33,180 nt of DNA from JBOHUC01 sp050733935 (GTDB lineage Bacteria > Eisenbacteria > RBG-16-71-46 > DASYSL01): contig JBOHUC010000184.1 of NCBI GenBank assembly GCA_050733935.1, positions 1 to 33,180 of the forward strand, read 5' to 3'. Numbering within the stretch: position 1 is the stretch's first letter; every line of letters starts with the position of its first letter. The position numbers and the translations under genes are program-made. Shown piece by piece: positions 23,039 through 30,410 of this stretch. A model generated the notes under the pieces. That model saw only the letters and a program-made list of their open reading frames with translations. It was not told where the DNA came from and made no database searches.

Positions 23039-24612
23039 GCCGTCCGCTGCTCGGGCTCGTGGTCGCGATCTCGGGTGCGTGCGTGCTCGCAATCGAGATC
23101 GCGGGCACGCGCATCCTCGGTCCGTTCTACGGAGTGAGCATCTTCCTCTGGTCGGCGCTCATCGCCGTCACGCTCGCGGCTTTGAGCCTCGGCTACGCGC
23201 TCGGCGGACGATGGGCGGATCGGGGGCCCCGCGCGGGTCGTCTCGCGCTCGTCCTCGCCGGAGCCGGCCTGTGGCTTGCGTTCGTGCCGCTTGCGGTCCA
23301 TCCGCTGCTCAAGGCGACGGAGGGCCTGGGATTGCGCGCGGCCGTGCTCGTGACCGCGAGCGCACTCTTCTTTCCCCCGCTCACGCTCCTCGGAATGGTG
23401 AGCCCGTACGCGATCCGCCTCTCCGCGCGCTCGATCGACGAAGTGGGACGCGTGGCCGGAGATCTGTACGCGATCTCGACGCTCGCGAGCGTGGCCGGAG
23501 CGCTCGCGACCGGCTTCTGGCTCATTCCGTCGGTCGGCGTGCGCGGCCTCACGCTCGGAGTCGCGGGCTCGCTCCTCGTCGCGGCGGCACTCGTGCTCGC
23601 AGGCACACGGCCACGGACGGGGAGCACCGCTGGACTCTCCCTCCTGCTCGCGCTCGCGGGAGGAAGCGGTTTCGTCCTGGCGCGTCTTCCCGCACCCGCT
23701 CCTGCACCCGCTCCGGGCGCGGCCGACGGCTCGCCCGCGCGGCTCGTCGTGCGCGAGGAGAGCCCCTATGCCGAGATCCGCGTCGTGGACGCGGGCCCCC
23801 TGCGCTATTTGCTGATCGACGGCGGGGCGCACACGATCGTGAACCGCGAGAGCGATCAGACGATGCATCCGTACGTGATCGCCCTCGAGCTCGGGCACGA
23901 CCTCTTCGCGGAACCGGGGCGGATGCTCCTGCTCGGACTCGGCGGCGGCTCGCTCGCCCGCAGCTATTCACGCCTCGGATGGTACGTGGATGCGGTCGAG
24001 ATCGATTCCGCGGTGACGCAGGTCGCACGCACGGAGTTCGGTCTCCGGCCCTTTCACGCGACCCTCCGCCATGCGGACGCGCGCCGTTTCCTCGCGACCG
24101 CGTCCCGGACGTGGGACCTGATCGTGTTCGACGTCTACGGCTCGGGATCGATTCCGTTTCACCTGGTCACGCAGGAGGCGTTCGCGCTCGCGAAGTCCCG
24201 CCTCGCTCCCGGCGGAGTCGTGGCCCTCAACGTGGAAACGGTCGGCTGGCACCATCCGCTCACCCACGCGGTCGGGCGGACGTTGCGCACGAGCTTTGCG
24301 CACGTGCTCGCGCTGCCGAACGCGGAGCCGCCGAATCAGCTCGGCAACGTCGTTATCCTCGCTTCGGACCGGCCGCTCGAGATTTCCGAGGAGGCGCTCG
24401 GCGATCCCGTGGCCGCACTCGGCGACCCGTACGATCACTGGCGGGTCGTGACCCGCAATCACGGCTGGGAGAACCGCTTCGAACCGGGCCTGAAGAGCGG
24501 GCTCGTTCTCACCGATGACCGGAATCCCGCGGACGTCTGGGCGGAGGAGATCAACCGGCAGGCGCGGCGCGAGCTGCACGCGCTGTTCGCTTCTTCGGGT
24601 CTCTCGTGGTGA
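23035..24612 (+). CDS. membrane-fused spermidine-synthase-like protein
   Basis: The product has 525 residues: six or seven hydrophobic helices (about 5-215) fused to a class I methyltransferase-like/polyamine-synthase domain (about 235-500). Visible motifs are the nucleotide-loop GLGGGS (301-306), the acidic VEID (321-324) that would bind the ribose of (decarboxylated) S-adenosylmethionine, HADARRF (346-352) and DVYGSGSIP (366-374). The last replaces the classical D-x2-DP polyamine-binding motif, as is common in fused MFS/spermidine-synthase-family proteins. The reaction is therefore uncertain; aminopropyl transfer or another small modification is possible. The start is TTG at 23035, overlapping the previous stop (TTGA), so it is coupled to the small lipoprotein gene. 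It converges on the beta-lactamase with 4 bases between stops. Confidence 0.85.
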   Translation: MSRPLLGLVVAISGACVLAIEIAGTRILGPFYGVSIFLWSALIAVTLAALSLGYALGGRWADRGPRAGRLALVLAGAGLWLAFVPLAVHPLLKATEGLGLRAAVLVTASALFFPPLTLLGMVSPYAIRLSARSIDEVGRVAGDLYAISTLASVAGALATGFWLIPSVGVRGLTLGVAGSLLVAAALVLAGTRPRTGSTAGLSLLLALAGGSGFVLARLPAPAPAPAPGAADGSPARLVVREESPYAEIRVVDAGPLRYLLIDGGAHTIVNRESDQTMHPYVIALELGHDLFAEPGRMLLLGLGGGSLARSYSRLGWYVDAVEIDSAVTQVARTEFGLRPFHATLRHADARRFLATASRTWDLIVFDVYGSGSIPFHLVTQEAFALAKSRLAPGGVVALNVETVGWHHPLTHAVGRTLRTSFAHVLALPNAEPPNQLGNVVILASDRPLEISEEALGDPVAALGDPYDHWRVVTRNHGWENRFEPGLKSGLVLTDDRNPADVWAEEINRQARRELHALFASSGLSW

Positions 24613-24616
24613 GCCC

Positions 24617-25678
24617 TCAGCGATCGGCTTCGAGCGCGGCGTCGTAACACGCACGCGCGAGGCGCGCGATCCGCGCCTCGGCCTCTTCGATCGTCCCCGT
24701 CCATTCCTTGACGAACACCGCAATCGCAAGGTGTCCGCGCCCGTCCGGAAGCGTGACGATTCCGACGTCGTTTGCGATCCGCGGACCGCGGTTCGAGATT
24801 CCGAGCGTTCCGGTCTTGCGAGCCACAGGGGTGCCCCGGGGCAGTCGCGCGGGAAGCCGGCCCGGTCCGGTCGCACAGCGGGTCATCGCATCGAGGAGCC
24901 GCTTCGTCGAAGGCGCGCTCAGCACGACCCCCTGCTGGATCCGCATGAGGAGCCACGCCATCCCGAACGGCGAGCTCGTGTCCCGCGGGTCGCGCTGGAA
25001 TGCCTCCATCGCCGCGGACCGTCGCGCGACAGGAACCGCGCGCGCGAGGGAATCGAGGCGCGTCCGGGTCCAGGTCGATTCGGGCGGCCTCTGCGCGACG
25101 CCGAGCCAGTCGAAGCCGAGCTCGGCCTCGGTGCGGTCGACCGAGATGCGCGGCACGCGAAGGTCCCGCATCGTCGCCTCGACCGCCTGCGGCCCGCCCA
25201 GGAGCTCGATCAACCGGTCGCACGCCGCGTTGTCACTATCGATCAGCATGACGTCGACGAGCTCGGAGACCGGGACGCGCACGTTGCCCCGGGGGTGTCG
25301 AGCGGAAAGCGGGCTCGCGCCGACACGCATGTGCCGCGGTTCGAGGAGCACGAGCGAGTCGAGCGCGAGCGTTCCGCGATCCACGCGCGCGAGAACGGCG
25401 ATCGCGACCGGAAGCTTGACCACGCTCGCCATCGGGAAGAGATCGTCGGGATGGACGCCGGCCCTCGAGCCCGACTCGACGTGGAGGGCAGCGACTCCGA
25501 TCCAGCCCGGCTGACCGGCGACGAGACGCTCGAGGCGCGCGGTCAGAGAGTACTTGGCGGCTTTCGTGAACCCGGGGGGCGCCACAGTTGGCGTCGCCCC
25601 CAGTGCCGTCGAGTACGGCCAAGGATCCGCGAGTTGTAGGGCGAACGCGACTGCCCATACAGTATGATGCCGCATCAT
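24617..25678 (-). CDS. class A (Ambler) beta-lactamase-like serine hydrolase
   Basis: The product has 353 residues with a probable signal peptide (about 1-27). All class A landmarks are present: Ser85-x-x-Lys88 in MASVVK, SDN (148-150), the omega-loop Glu184 in TEAELG, and KTG (288-290). The position usually held by Asn in the ExxLN omega motif is Gly188, a departure also seen at that site in some divergent class A enzymes. The spacing is longer than in TEM-type enzymes (extra residues around 190-235), as in the environmental subclass A2-like group. The likely role is periplasmic beta-lactam hydrolysis, but a physiological substrate in this lineage is unproven. The start at 25678 (a second ATG follows at 25675) overlaps the divergent ankyrin gene's start; a longer frame to 25747 is rejected. 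Confidence 0.85.
   Translation of the reverse strand: MMRHHTVWAVAFALQLADPWPYSTALGATPTVAPPGFTKAAKYSLTARLERLVAGQPGWIGVAALHVESGSRAGVHPDDLFPMASVVKLPVAIAVLARVDRGTLALDSLVLLEPRHMRVGASPLSARHPRGNVRVPVSELVDVMLIDSDNAACDRLIELLGGPQAVEATMRDLRVPRISVDRTEAELGFDWLGVAQRPPESTWTRTRLDSLARAVPVARRSAAMEAFQRDPRDTSSPFGMAWLLMRIQQGVVLSAPSTKRLLDAMTRCATGPGRLPARLPRGTPVARKTGTLGISNRGPRIANDVGIVTLPDGRGHLAIAVFVKEWTGTIEEAEARIARLARACYDAALEADR
25663..25668 (+). promoter_or_regulatory. -10-like box just before the ankyrin gene
   Basis: TATGAT is one base from the TATAAT consensus and ends eight bases before the ATG at 25677. No ribosome-binding site is seen between them, so leaderless transcription of the ankyrin gene is plausible. 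The element lies inside the 5' coding part of the minus-strand beta-lactamase gene. No clear -35 is visible. Confidence 0.3.
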
Positions 25679-26345
25679 GAACGCCCCCACTGCCGACGAC
25701 CTGATCCGCGCGTTGCCCGGTGCCCCGATCGAAGTTCTCGGGCACATGCTCGAGGAGAGTCCCGAGCTCGCCTCCGCGCGTGCCGCGAACGGTGTCTCCG
25801 TCCTTCTCCTCGCTCTCTACCACAGGCGGCGCGACGTGGCGGAGCTCCTTCTGCGCGCCCGGCCCCCGCTCGACGTGTTCGACGCCGCCGCGCTCGACCG
25901 TTCGGACCGGCTCGCCGAGCTCCTCGACGCGAATCCCGCGCTCGCGAACGCGCGATCCCCGGACGGATTCACGCCGCTCGGCTACGCCGCGTTCTTCGGT
26001 GGATTGGCGGCGGCCCAGGTTCTGCTCGAGCGCGGCGCGGATCCGAACGCGCACGCCACGAATCCCCTCGCCGTGGCCCCACTCCACTCCGCGGTCGCGT
26101 CGAAGAACAAGGACGTGGTGGCACTCCTCCTCGCCCGCGGCGCGGACGCAAACGCCCGCCAGCAGGAAGGCTACACACCGCTCATGGGCGCCGCCGCCGA
26201 AGGCGACGAGGTGAGCGTCCTCCTCCTGCTCGCGCACCGCGCTGATCCGCGGCTCGTCTCCGAGTCGGGAAAGACCGCCGCCGACATCGCAGCCGAGAAG
26301 GGCCACTCGAAGATCGAACAGAAGCTCCGCGGCGTCACGGGTTAG
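25677..26345 (+). CDS. ankyrin-repeat protein
   Basis: The product has 222 residues and is made up of about five to six ankyrin-type repeats. Clear examples are DGFTPLGYAAFFGGLAAAQV (about 98-117), followed by LLERGADPNA, then NPLAVAPLHSAVASKNKDVV, LLLARGADANA and EGYTPLMGAAAEGDEVSVLL. The first two repeats (up to about 85) are degenerate. No signal peptide or membrane helix is seen, so it is probably cytoplasmic and binds another protein. Its ATG (25677-25679) overlaps the start codons of the divergent beta-lactamase gene. It is followed after nine bases by the MATE exporter, so these two are probably co-transcribed. Confidence 0.88.
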   Translation: MNAPTADDLIRALPGAPIEVLGHMLEESPELASARAANGVSVLLLALYHRRRDVAELLLRARPPLDVFDAAALDRSDRLAELLDANPALANARSPDGFTPLGYAAFFGGLAAAQVLLERGADPNAHATNPLAVAPLHSAVASKNKDVVALLLARGADANARQQEGYTPLMGAAAEGDEVSVLLLLAHRADPRLVSESGKTAADIAAEKGHSKIEQKLRGVTG

Positions 26346-26354
26346 GTCTCCTCC

Positions 26355-27863
26355 ATGAGCGAATCACCTCACATCCCGGCCGGCCGGGGCATCGCCGTTT
26401 CGATCAGCGAATTCCGCCAGCTCCTTTCGCTCGCCACGCCGACCGTCCTCGTCCAGCTCGGCCTCATGGCGATGGGAGTCGTGGACACGATCATGGTCGG
26501 GCGCGTCTCGGCCGAGGCGCTCGCCGCGGTCGCACTCGGGAACCTCTACTTCATGACGGTCGCGATCGTCGGGATGGGCATCCTCATGTCGCTCGATCCC
26601 GTGGTGGCCCAGGCCGTCGGCGCGCGCGACACGCTCAGGATCTCGCGCGGCGTGCAGCGCGGGATCGTGCTCGCGCTCGCGATGACGCCTCCCGTCCTCC
26701 TCGTCCTGCTCGGCGCGGGGCCGCTGTTCCGCGTCACGGGCCAGCCGGTGGACGTCTGGCCGACCGCGGTCGCCTTCGTGAACGCGAACATGCCCGGCGT
26801 GCCCGCGTTCTTCCTGTTCGTCGCCCTGAGGCAGACGCTCACGGCCTACGGCAAGCTCACGCCGATCGTGCTCACGATCGCGATCGCGAACGTGATCAAC
26901 GCGGGCCTGGGCTGGGTGCTCATCTACGGCAACTTGGGATTCCCCGCGCTGGGTGCGGTCGGCTCCGGCTGGGGGACCACGATCTCGCGCTACGCGATGC
27001 TTGCGATCCTGTTTGCGCTCGCGCGCCCGACGATTCTCCCCATGCTCAAGCCGTTCCGGAGCGACGCGTTCGATCTGCGCGCGCTCGTTCGGATGACCGC
27101 GATCGGGCTTCCGATCGGGCTCGCGTTTCTGCTCGAGGTGGCGATCTTTGCGCTCGTGGGCCTTCTCATGGGACGCATGGGGACGATCCCGCTCGCCGGC
27201 CACCAGGTCGCGATCAATCTCGCGAGTCTCACGTTCATGGTGCCGATGGGCGTCGGCGTCGCAGCGGCGGCCCTCGTCGGGCGCGCGGTCGGACGGCGCG
27301 ACGCGAAAGGCGTGCGCCGCGCGGCGCGGCTTTCGCTCGTCTGCGGCGCCACGTTCATGGCGCTCTCGGGGCTCACGCTCCTTCTGTTTCCGCGTCCGCT
27401 CGCCACCCTGTACACGAGCGATCCGGCGGTGATCGCGGTCGCGGCGGCACTCCTTCCGCTCGCCGGCTTCTTCCAGGTGTTCGACGGGCTCCAGGTCGTC
27501 GCGAGCGGCATCCTGCGCGGCATCGGCGACACGCGCGCGCCCATGATCGTCACCATGATCGGATACTGGGTGATCGGGCTCCCCGTGAGCCTTTTCCTCG
27601 GCCACCGGCTCGGGCTAGGACCGCAAGGTCTGTGGTGGGGCTTCGTCGCGGGCCTTGCGACCGTCGCACTGTTCCTCGTGCTGCGCGTCCGATCGCGCGT
27701 CCGGAAAGCCATCGCCCCGGTCGTCATCGACGAAGACCGGGGCGAGGGGTTGAGACTCGAGAGCGCAATCGGTCCGGACGGCGACCGAACGTCTCAGGGC
27801 ATCGCGGACACGAGCACGACCGCGCGCCGCACGAACACGGAGCCTTCGGCCTCGAGCCGGTAG
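26355..27863 (+). CDS. MATE family efflux transporter (NorM-like)
   Basis: The product has 502 residues with about twelve membrane helices in two six-helix halves: a first half beginning LLSLATPTVLVQLGLMAMGVVDTIMVG (about 21-47) and a second near 235-260. Hallmarks include MVGRVS, VAQAVGARDTLR and, in the second half, the GHQVAINLASLTFMVPMGVG motif typical of NorM/DinF-type exporters that couple drug or metabolite export to Na+ or H+. The last 50 or so residues form a polar tail unusual for the family and overlap the 3' end of the convergent metalloprotease gene by 70 bases. The start at 26355 follows the ankyrin stop by nine bases with CTCC-rich sequence and no strong ribosome-binding site. 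The assignment is secure; the substrate is unknown. Confidence 0.93.
   Translation: MSESPHIPAGRGIAVSISEFRQLLSLATPTVLVQLGLMAMGVVDTIMVGRVSAEALAAVALGNLYFMTVAIVGMGILMSLDPVVAQAVGARDTLRISRGVQRGIVLALAMTPPVLLVLLGAGPLFRVTGQPVDVWPTAVAFVNANMPGVPAFFLFVALRQTLTAYGKLTPIVLTIAIANVINAGLGWVLIYGNLGFPALGAVGSGWGTTISRYAMLAILFALARPTILPMLKPFRSDAFDLRALVRMTAIGLPIGLAFLLEVAIFALVGLLMGRMGTIPLAGHQVAINLASLTFMVPMGVGVAAAALVGRAVGRRDAKGVRRAARLSLVCGATFMALSGLTLLLFPRPLATLYTSDPAVIAVAAALLPLAGFFQVFDGLQVVASGILRGIGDTRAPMIVTMIGYWVIGLPVSLFLGHRLGLGPQGLWWGFVAGLATVALFLVLRVRSRVRKAIAPVVIDEDRGEGLRLESAIGPDGDRTSQGIADTSTTARRTNTEPSASSR
27714..27743 (-). terminator. hairpin downstream of the metalloprotease gene
   Basis: A 9-bp perfect stem GCCCCGGTC / GACCGGGGC (27714-27722 with 27735-27743) with a 12-base loop lies 50 bases beyond the minus-strand stop at 27794. 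It lies inside the MATE coding tail. It is a possible terminator of the minus-strand unit with only a weak T-run after it. Confidence 0.4.
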
Positions 27864-29512
27864 AAGTACACACCGGGCGCGACGCGCGCGCCTCCGTCAT
27901 CCGTCCCATCCCAGCGGGCTTCGTTCGCTCCGGCCGGAAGGTCGCTGTCGAGAAGCTTCCGCACGCTTCGTCCCGCCGCGTCGAACACGCCCACCGAAGC
28001 GCGGCCCGGACGGCTCAGATCGAAGCGGATCGTGGTCGCGGACGAGAACGGATTCGGCCAGTTCCCGATGAGTCGAACCGAGGTCGGCTCGTCGCCGGCA
28101 TCGGTCAAACGCGGAATGAACCAGCCGATGTCCTCGAAGTGGAAGCGCGTGAGGTCCACGCTGCTCGAAAGCCCCGGCGTGATTCCGGGCTCCATCAAGA
28201 GGCTCGGCTCGGCGGACACGTCGAAATGCGAGATCGACGATCCCCCCTCGACCGGGTTCGGCGCGTAGATGAGCACGCGGTTCTCGTCGTCCGCACCCGC
28301 CAAAAACGGCGGATTCGGGCCGATGCTGACGGTCACGCCCGTGCCGAGCTGTGCGCGGATCGCGTTTCCGTCGGTCTGCGTGACGCTCACGGTCGGAATC
28401 GTAAGGCCCGGATCGTCCCCGCCCATGAGCGGCGGCGAGCCGGGGACGTTGTTCACCACGATGACCGCGATCGCGCCTGCCGCTTCCGCGAACGTCGCCT
28501 TCTCGACGAACGTGCACGTGCCGCGGTCGATGAGCGCGATCTTGCCCGCGATCGATGCGCCGACGTGCGGCGTGCACGCGTCGCTCGTGGGAACCGCGCC
28601 GTCGTCGAACAGCCCGACCTCACCGGTGATCATCGCGGCCGACACCGGAGGCCCGAACGCCGCGGTCCCGAAGACCTTGATGCCCGCGATCACCGGCGGT
28701 GCCGTGACCCGAACCTCGTTCCGGACGCCGAGGAACGAGGGCGCCATGAACGTGGTCGCAGGACCGATCCACACGAGGTTTCCGGTGTTGGTCGCGGACG
28801 TGACCCGCTGGCCCGGGGTCATCTGCGCCCACGTGAGGCCGACCGTCTTGTCGAACAGGAAGCGCTGGTAGATGTCGGGGAGACCGCTCGGCGTCACGCC
28901 GCTCCCCAGGTTCGCGAACTGACTGAAGCCCAGACCGTGACCGAGCTCGTGCAGGACGACGGGGAGGAGCTCGATGTCGTCCCCCTTGGCCCCGTCGATG
29001 CCGTAATACCAAGTGGCGCCGCCCAGGCACGTGCCGAGGTCGAGGTTCGAGCTGAACTGGGAGTTCATGTCATTGACGCCGGGGTCGAGGTCGACGGTCG
29101 CGAGGCGATTCGCGAGCGAGACGTGATACCAGGTGCCCGTGAACTCGGCGTTCGGGAAGTTGGCGAAGATGCTCGCCGTGCTCGTCCCGCCGAGCACCGC
29201 GCTCATGGCGGTGCACGAGAGAGGATTGAACTGCGCGTTCACCCGTATCTCGACGTCGCTCGGAAGGATGCTCCCCCAGATCGACGCAGCCGTGTTGAAC
29301 ACGAACAGCCGCTGGGCCCCGCGGGTCGTCCCCGGGTTACCGCCGACCGGGGCAACGACCGTGGGATCGTTGAAGCCTTCGGTGGCGCCGTCGTTGTTGA
29401 CGATCGTGATCGTGGCCGCCTGCGCGGGAGCCGGCGGGACGAGGATCGTGAGCGCAGCGATTGCGCTGAGCGCGAGTGCGGCCAGGCGGAATGGAGCTTT
29501 GCGCGCGCGCAT
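27794..29512 (-). CDS. secreted PA-domain zinc metalloprotease with C-terminal sorting-type domain
   Basis: The product has 572 residues. A signal peptide (about 1-32) is followed by a metzincin-like domain with the zinc-binding HELGHGLGF (188-196; His188, Glu189, His192). A PA (protease-associated) insert (about 290-395) reads GKIALIDRGTCTF and AGAIAVIVVNN. The protease part resumes at ISHFDVSAEPSLLMEP and ends near EDIGWF (460-465). The final 90 residues are a FlgD-Ig-like/T9SS-type module starting NWPNPFS, as in the protein at 7841-9751. It is an extracellular peptidase in all likelihood. The start at 29512 has GGGAGGTG upstream and overlaps the stop of the preceding gene as TGATG. The frame extends to 29695 without coding character. 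It overlaps MATE by 70 bases at its 3' end. Confidence 0.85.
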   Translation of the reverse strand: MRARKAPFRLAALALSAIAALTILVPPAPAQAATITIVNNDGATEGFNDPTVVAPVGGNPGTTRGAQRLFVFNTAASIWGSILPSDVEIRVNAQFNPLSCTAMSAVLGGTSTASIFANFPNAEFTGTWYHVSLANRLATVDLDPGVNDMNSQFSSNLDLGTCLGGATWYYGIDGAKGDDIELLPVVLHELGHGLGFSQFANLGSGVTPSGLPDIYQRFLFDKTVGLTWAQMTPGQRVTSATNTGNLVWIGPATTFMAPSFLGVRNEVRVTAPPVIAGIKVFGTAAFGPPVSAAMITGEVGLFDDGAVPTSDACTPHVGASIAGKIALIDRGTCTFVEKATFAEAAGAIAVIVVNNVPGSPPLMGGDDPGLTIPTVSVTQTDGNAIRAQLGTGVTVSIGPNPPFLAGADDENRVLIYAPNPVEGGSSISHFDVSAEPSLLMEPGITPGLSSSVDLTRFHFEDIGWFIPRLTDAGDEPTSVRLIGNWPNPFSSATTIRFDLSRPGRASVGVFDAAGRSVRKLLDSDLPAGANEARWDGTDDGGARVAPGVYFYRLEAEGSVFVRRAVVLVSAMP

Positions 29513-30090
29513 CACCGCACCTCCCACACGGGCGCCGGTGCGGGCGCTGCGGACGCGGGCACGGCGGAGGCAGGAGCACCGTTCGCGGGCGCCGCGGTGG
29601 AGCCCTTCCGCACGCAATCCAGATCGAGGCTGCCGTCCGCCGCACGGCGAACGACCGTGTAGTCCATATAGCGGTCGTCGAGCGTCACCTTCCATGTGCC
29701 GTTCGGCAGGATCGTGAGCGGCAGGTCGGCGTAGTCGCGCTCGAGGAGCTCCGGGGCAATCCCGAGCTCGGCCCGTTGCTCGGGCGTGGGCAGGACCAAC
29801 TGTCCGGTCTCGGGATCGATGGCGACGACCATTCCGGCCTGACCGGGGACCGAGCGCACGCCCGCAGGCTGCGCTTCGGTCCGCGGACGCACGGTCCGTG
29901 ACGTCACGGCCTTCGCCTTCGCGATCGGCGGCACGGCCACGTTCGCAGGTTCCGGGGTGATCGGTGTCGGAGTCGTGACGGTCGTGGGTTCGTCGGGGAT
30001 GGCGCGGTCGAGCGCAAGCGTCAGCGGAACCGCGAGCAGCACGGCGCTCGCAATGAGCGCCCGTCGGGATCGGATCGGAGGCAGGGCCAT
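29512..30090 (-). CDS. small membrane-anchored or secreted protein coupled to the metalloprotease
   Basis: The product has 192 residues. A basic start and a hydrophobic segment (about 10-25, ALIASAVLLAVPLTLAL) form a signal anchor or signal peptide. A Pro/Thr/Ala-rich linker leads to a domain around 80-165. It contains DPETGQLVLPTPEQ, LPNGTWKVTLDDRYMDYTVV and DLDCV, followed by an Ala/Pro-rich tail. This layout resembles short exported proteins I recall as neighbours of PA-domain proteases, but I cannot name a family with confidence. Its stop overlaps the protease start (TGATG), which implies translational coupling. The ATG at 30090 is chosen because AGGAG lies about 12 bases upstream and the signal starts there; the open frame to 30408 is not coding-like. 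Confidence 0.7.
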   Translation of the reverse strand: MALPPIRSRRALIASAVLLAVPLTLALDRAIPDEPTTVTTPTPITPEPANVAVPPIAKAKAVTSRTVRPRTEAQPAGVRSVPGQAGMVVAIDPETGQLVLPTPEQRAELGIAPELLERDYADLPLTILPNGTWKVTLDDRYMDYTVVRRAADGSLDLDCVRKGSTAAPANGAPASAVPASAAPAPAPVWEVR

Positions 30091-30410
30091 CGGGCAGACG
30101 CTCCTGGTTTCAAGTGGGAGTCCAGTTTCGAGCACGCCCCGCGCGAAGCACGCGCGGAACGCGGGCTCACATGATGACGCTTTCGCGGGCCCGGCGCCAG
30201 CCGGCCCGTGTCCGCGGGGCTCAAACGCTTTGCAAAATGCAACATCTCGGCCCGCCCCGAATACCCTCCCGCCGCGACCCGGGTCCCTCATCTCCCTGAG
30301 AAATCGGGACATTCTTCTGAACCGAGGCGGTCTCCCTGCCGACAACCCGGAGGAACGACGCCGCGCCCGGACCCTCTCCGAACGCGGGATTCCCCGGCAT
30401 GGAGGCACGC
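30091..30410. other. 320-base divergent intergenic region
   Basis: This gap separates the metalloprotease pair from the sensor kinase gene and must carry both promoters. I see no good sigma-70 or sigma-54 promoter on either strand. The main visible structure is a small inverted repeat at 30230-30242. GGAGG at 30401-30405 serves the kinase start at 30411. Confidence 0.6.
30230..30242. promoter_or_regulatory. 13-base palindrome, possible operator
   Basis: TTGCA-AAA-TGCAA is a perfect 5-bp inverted repeat around a 3-base spacer, in an AT-rich spot in the middle of the divergent intergenic region. The size and symmetry fit a dimeric regulator site. It is short enough to occur by chance. Confidence 0.3.
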
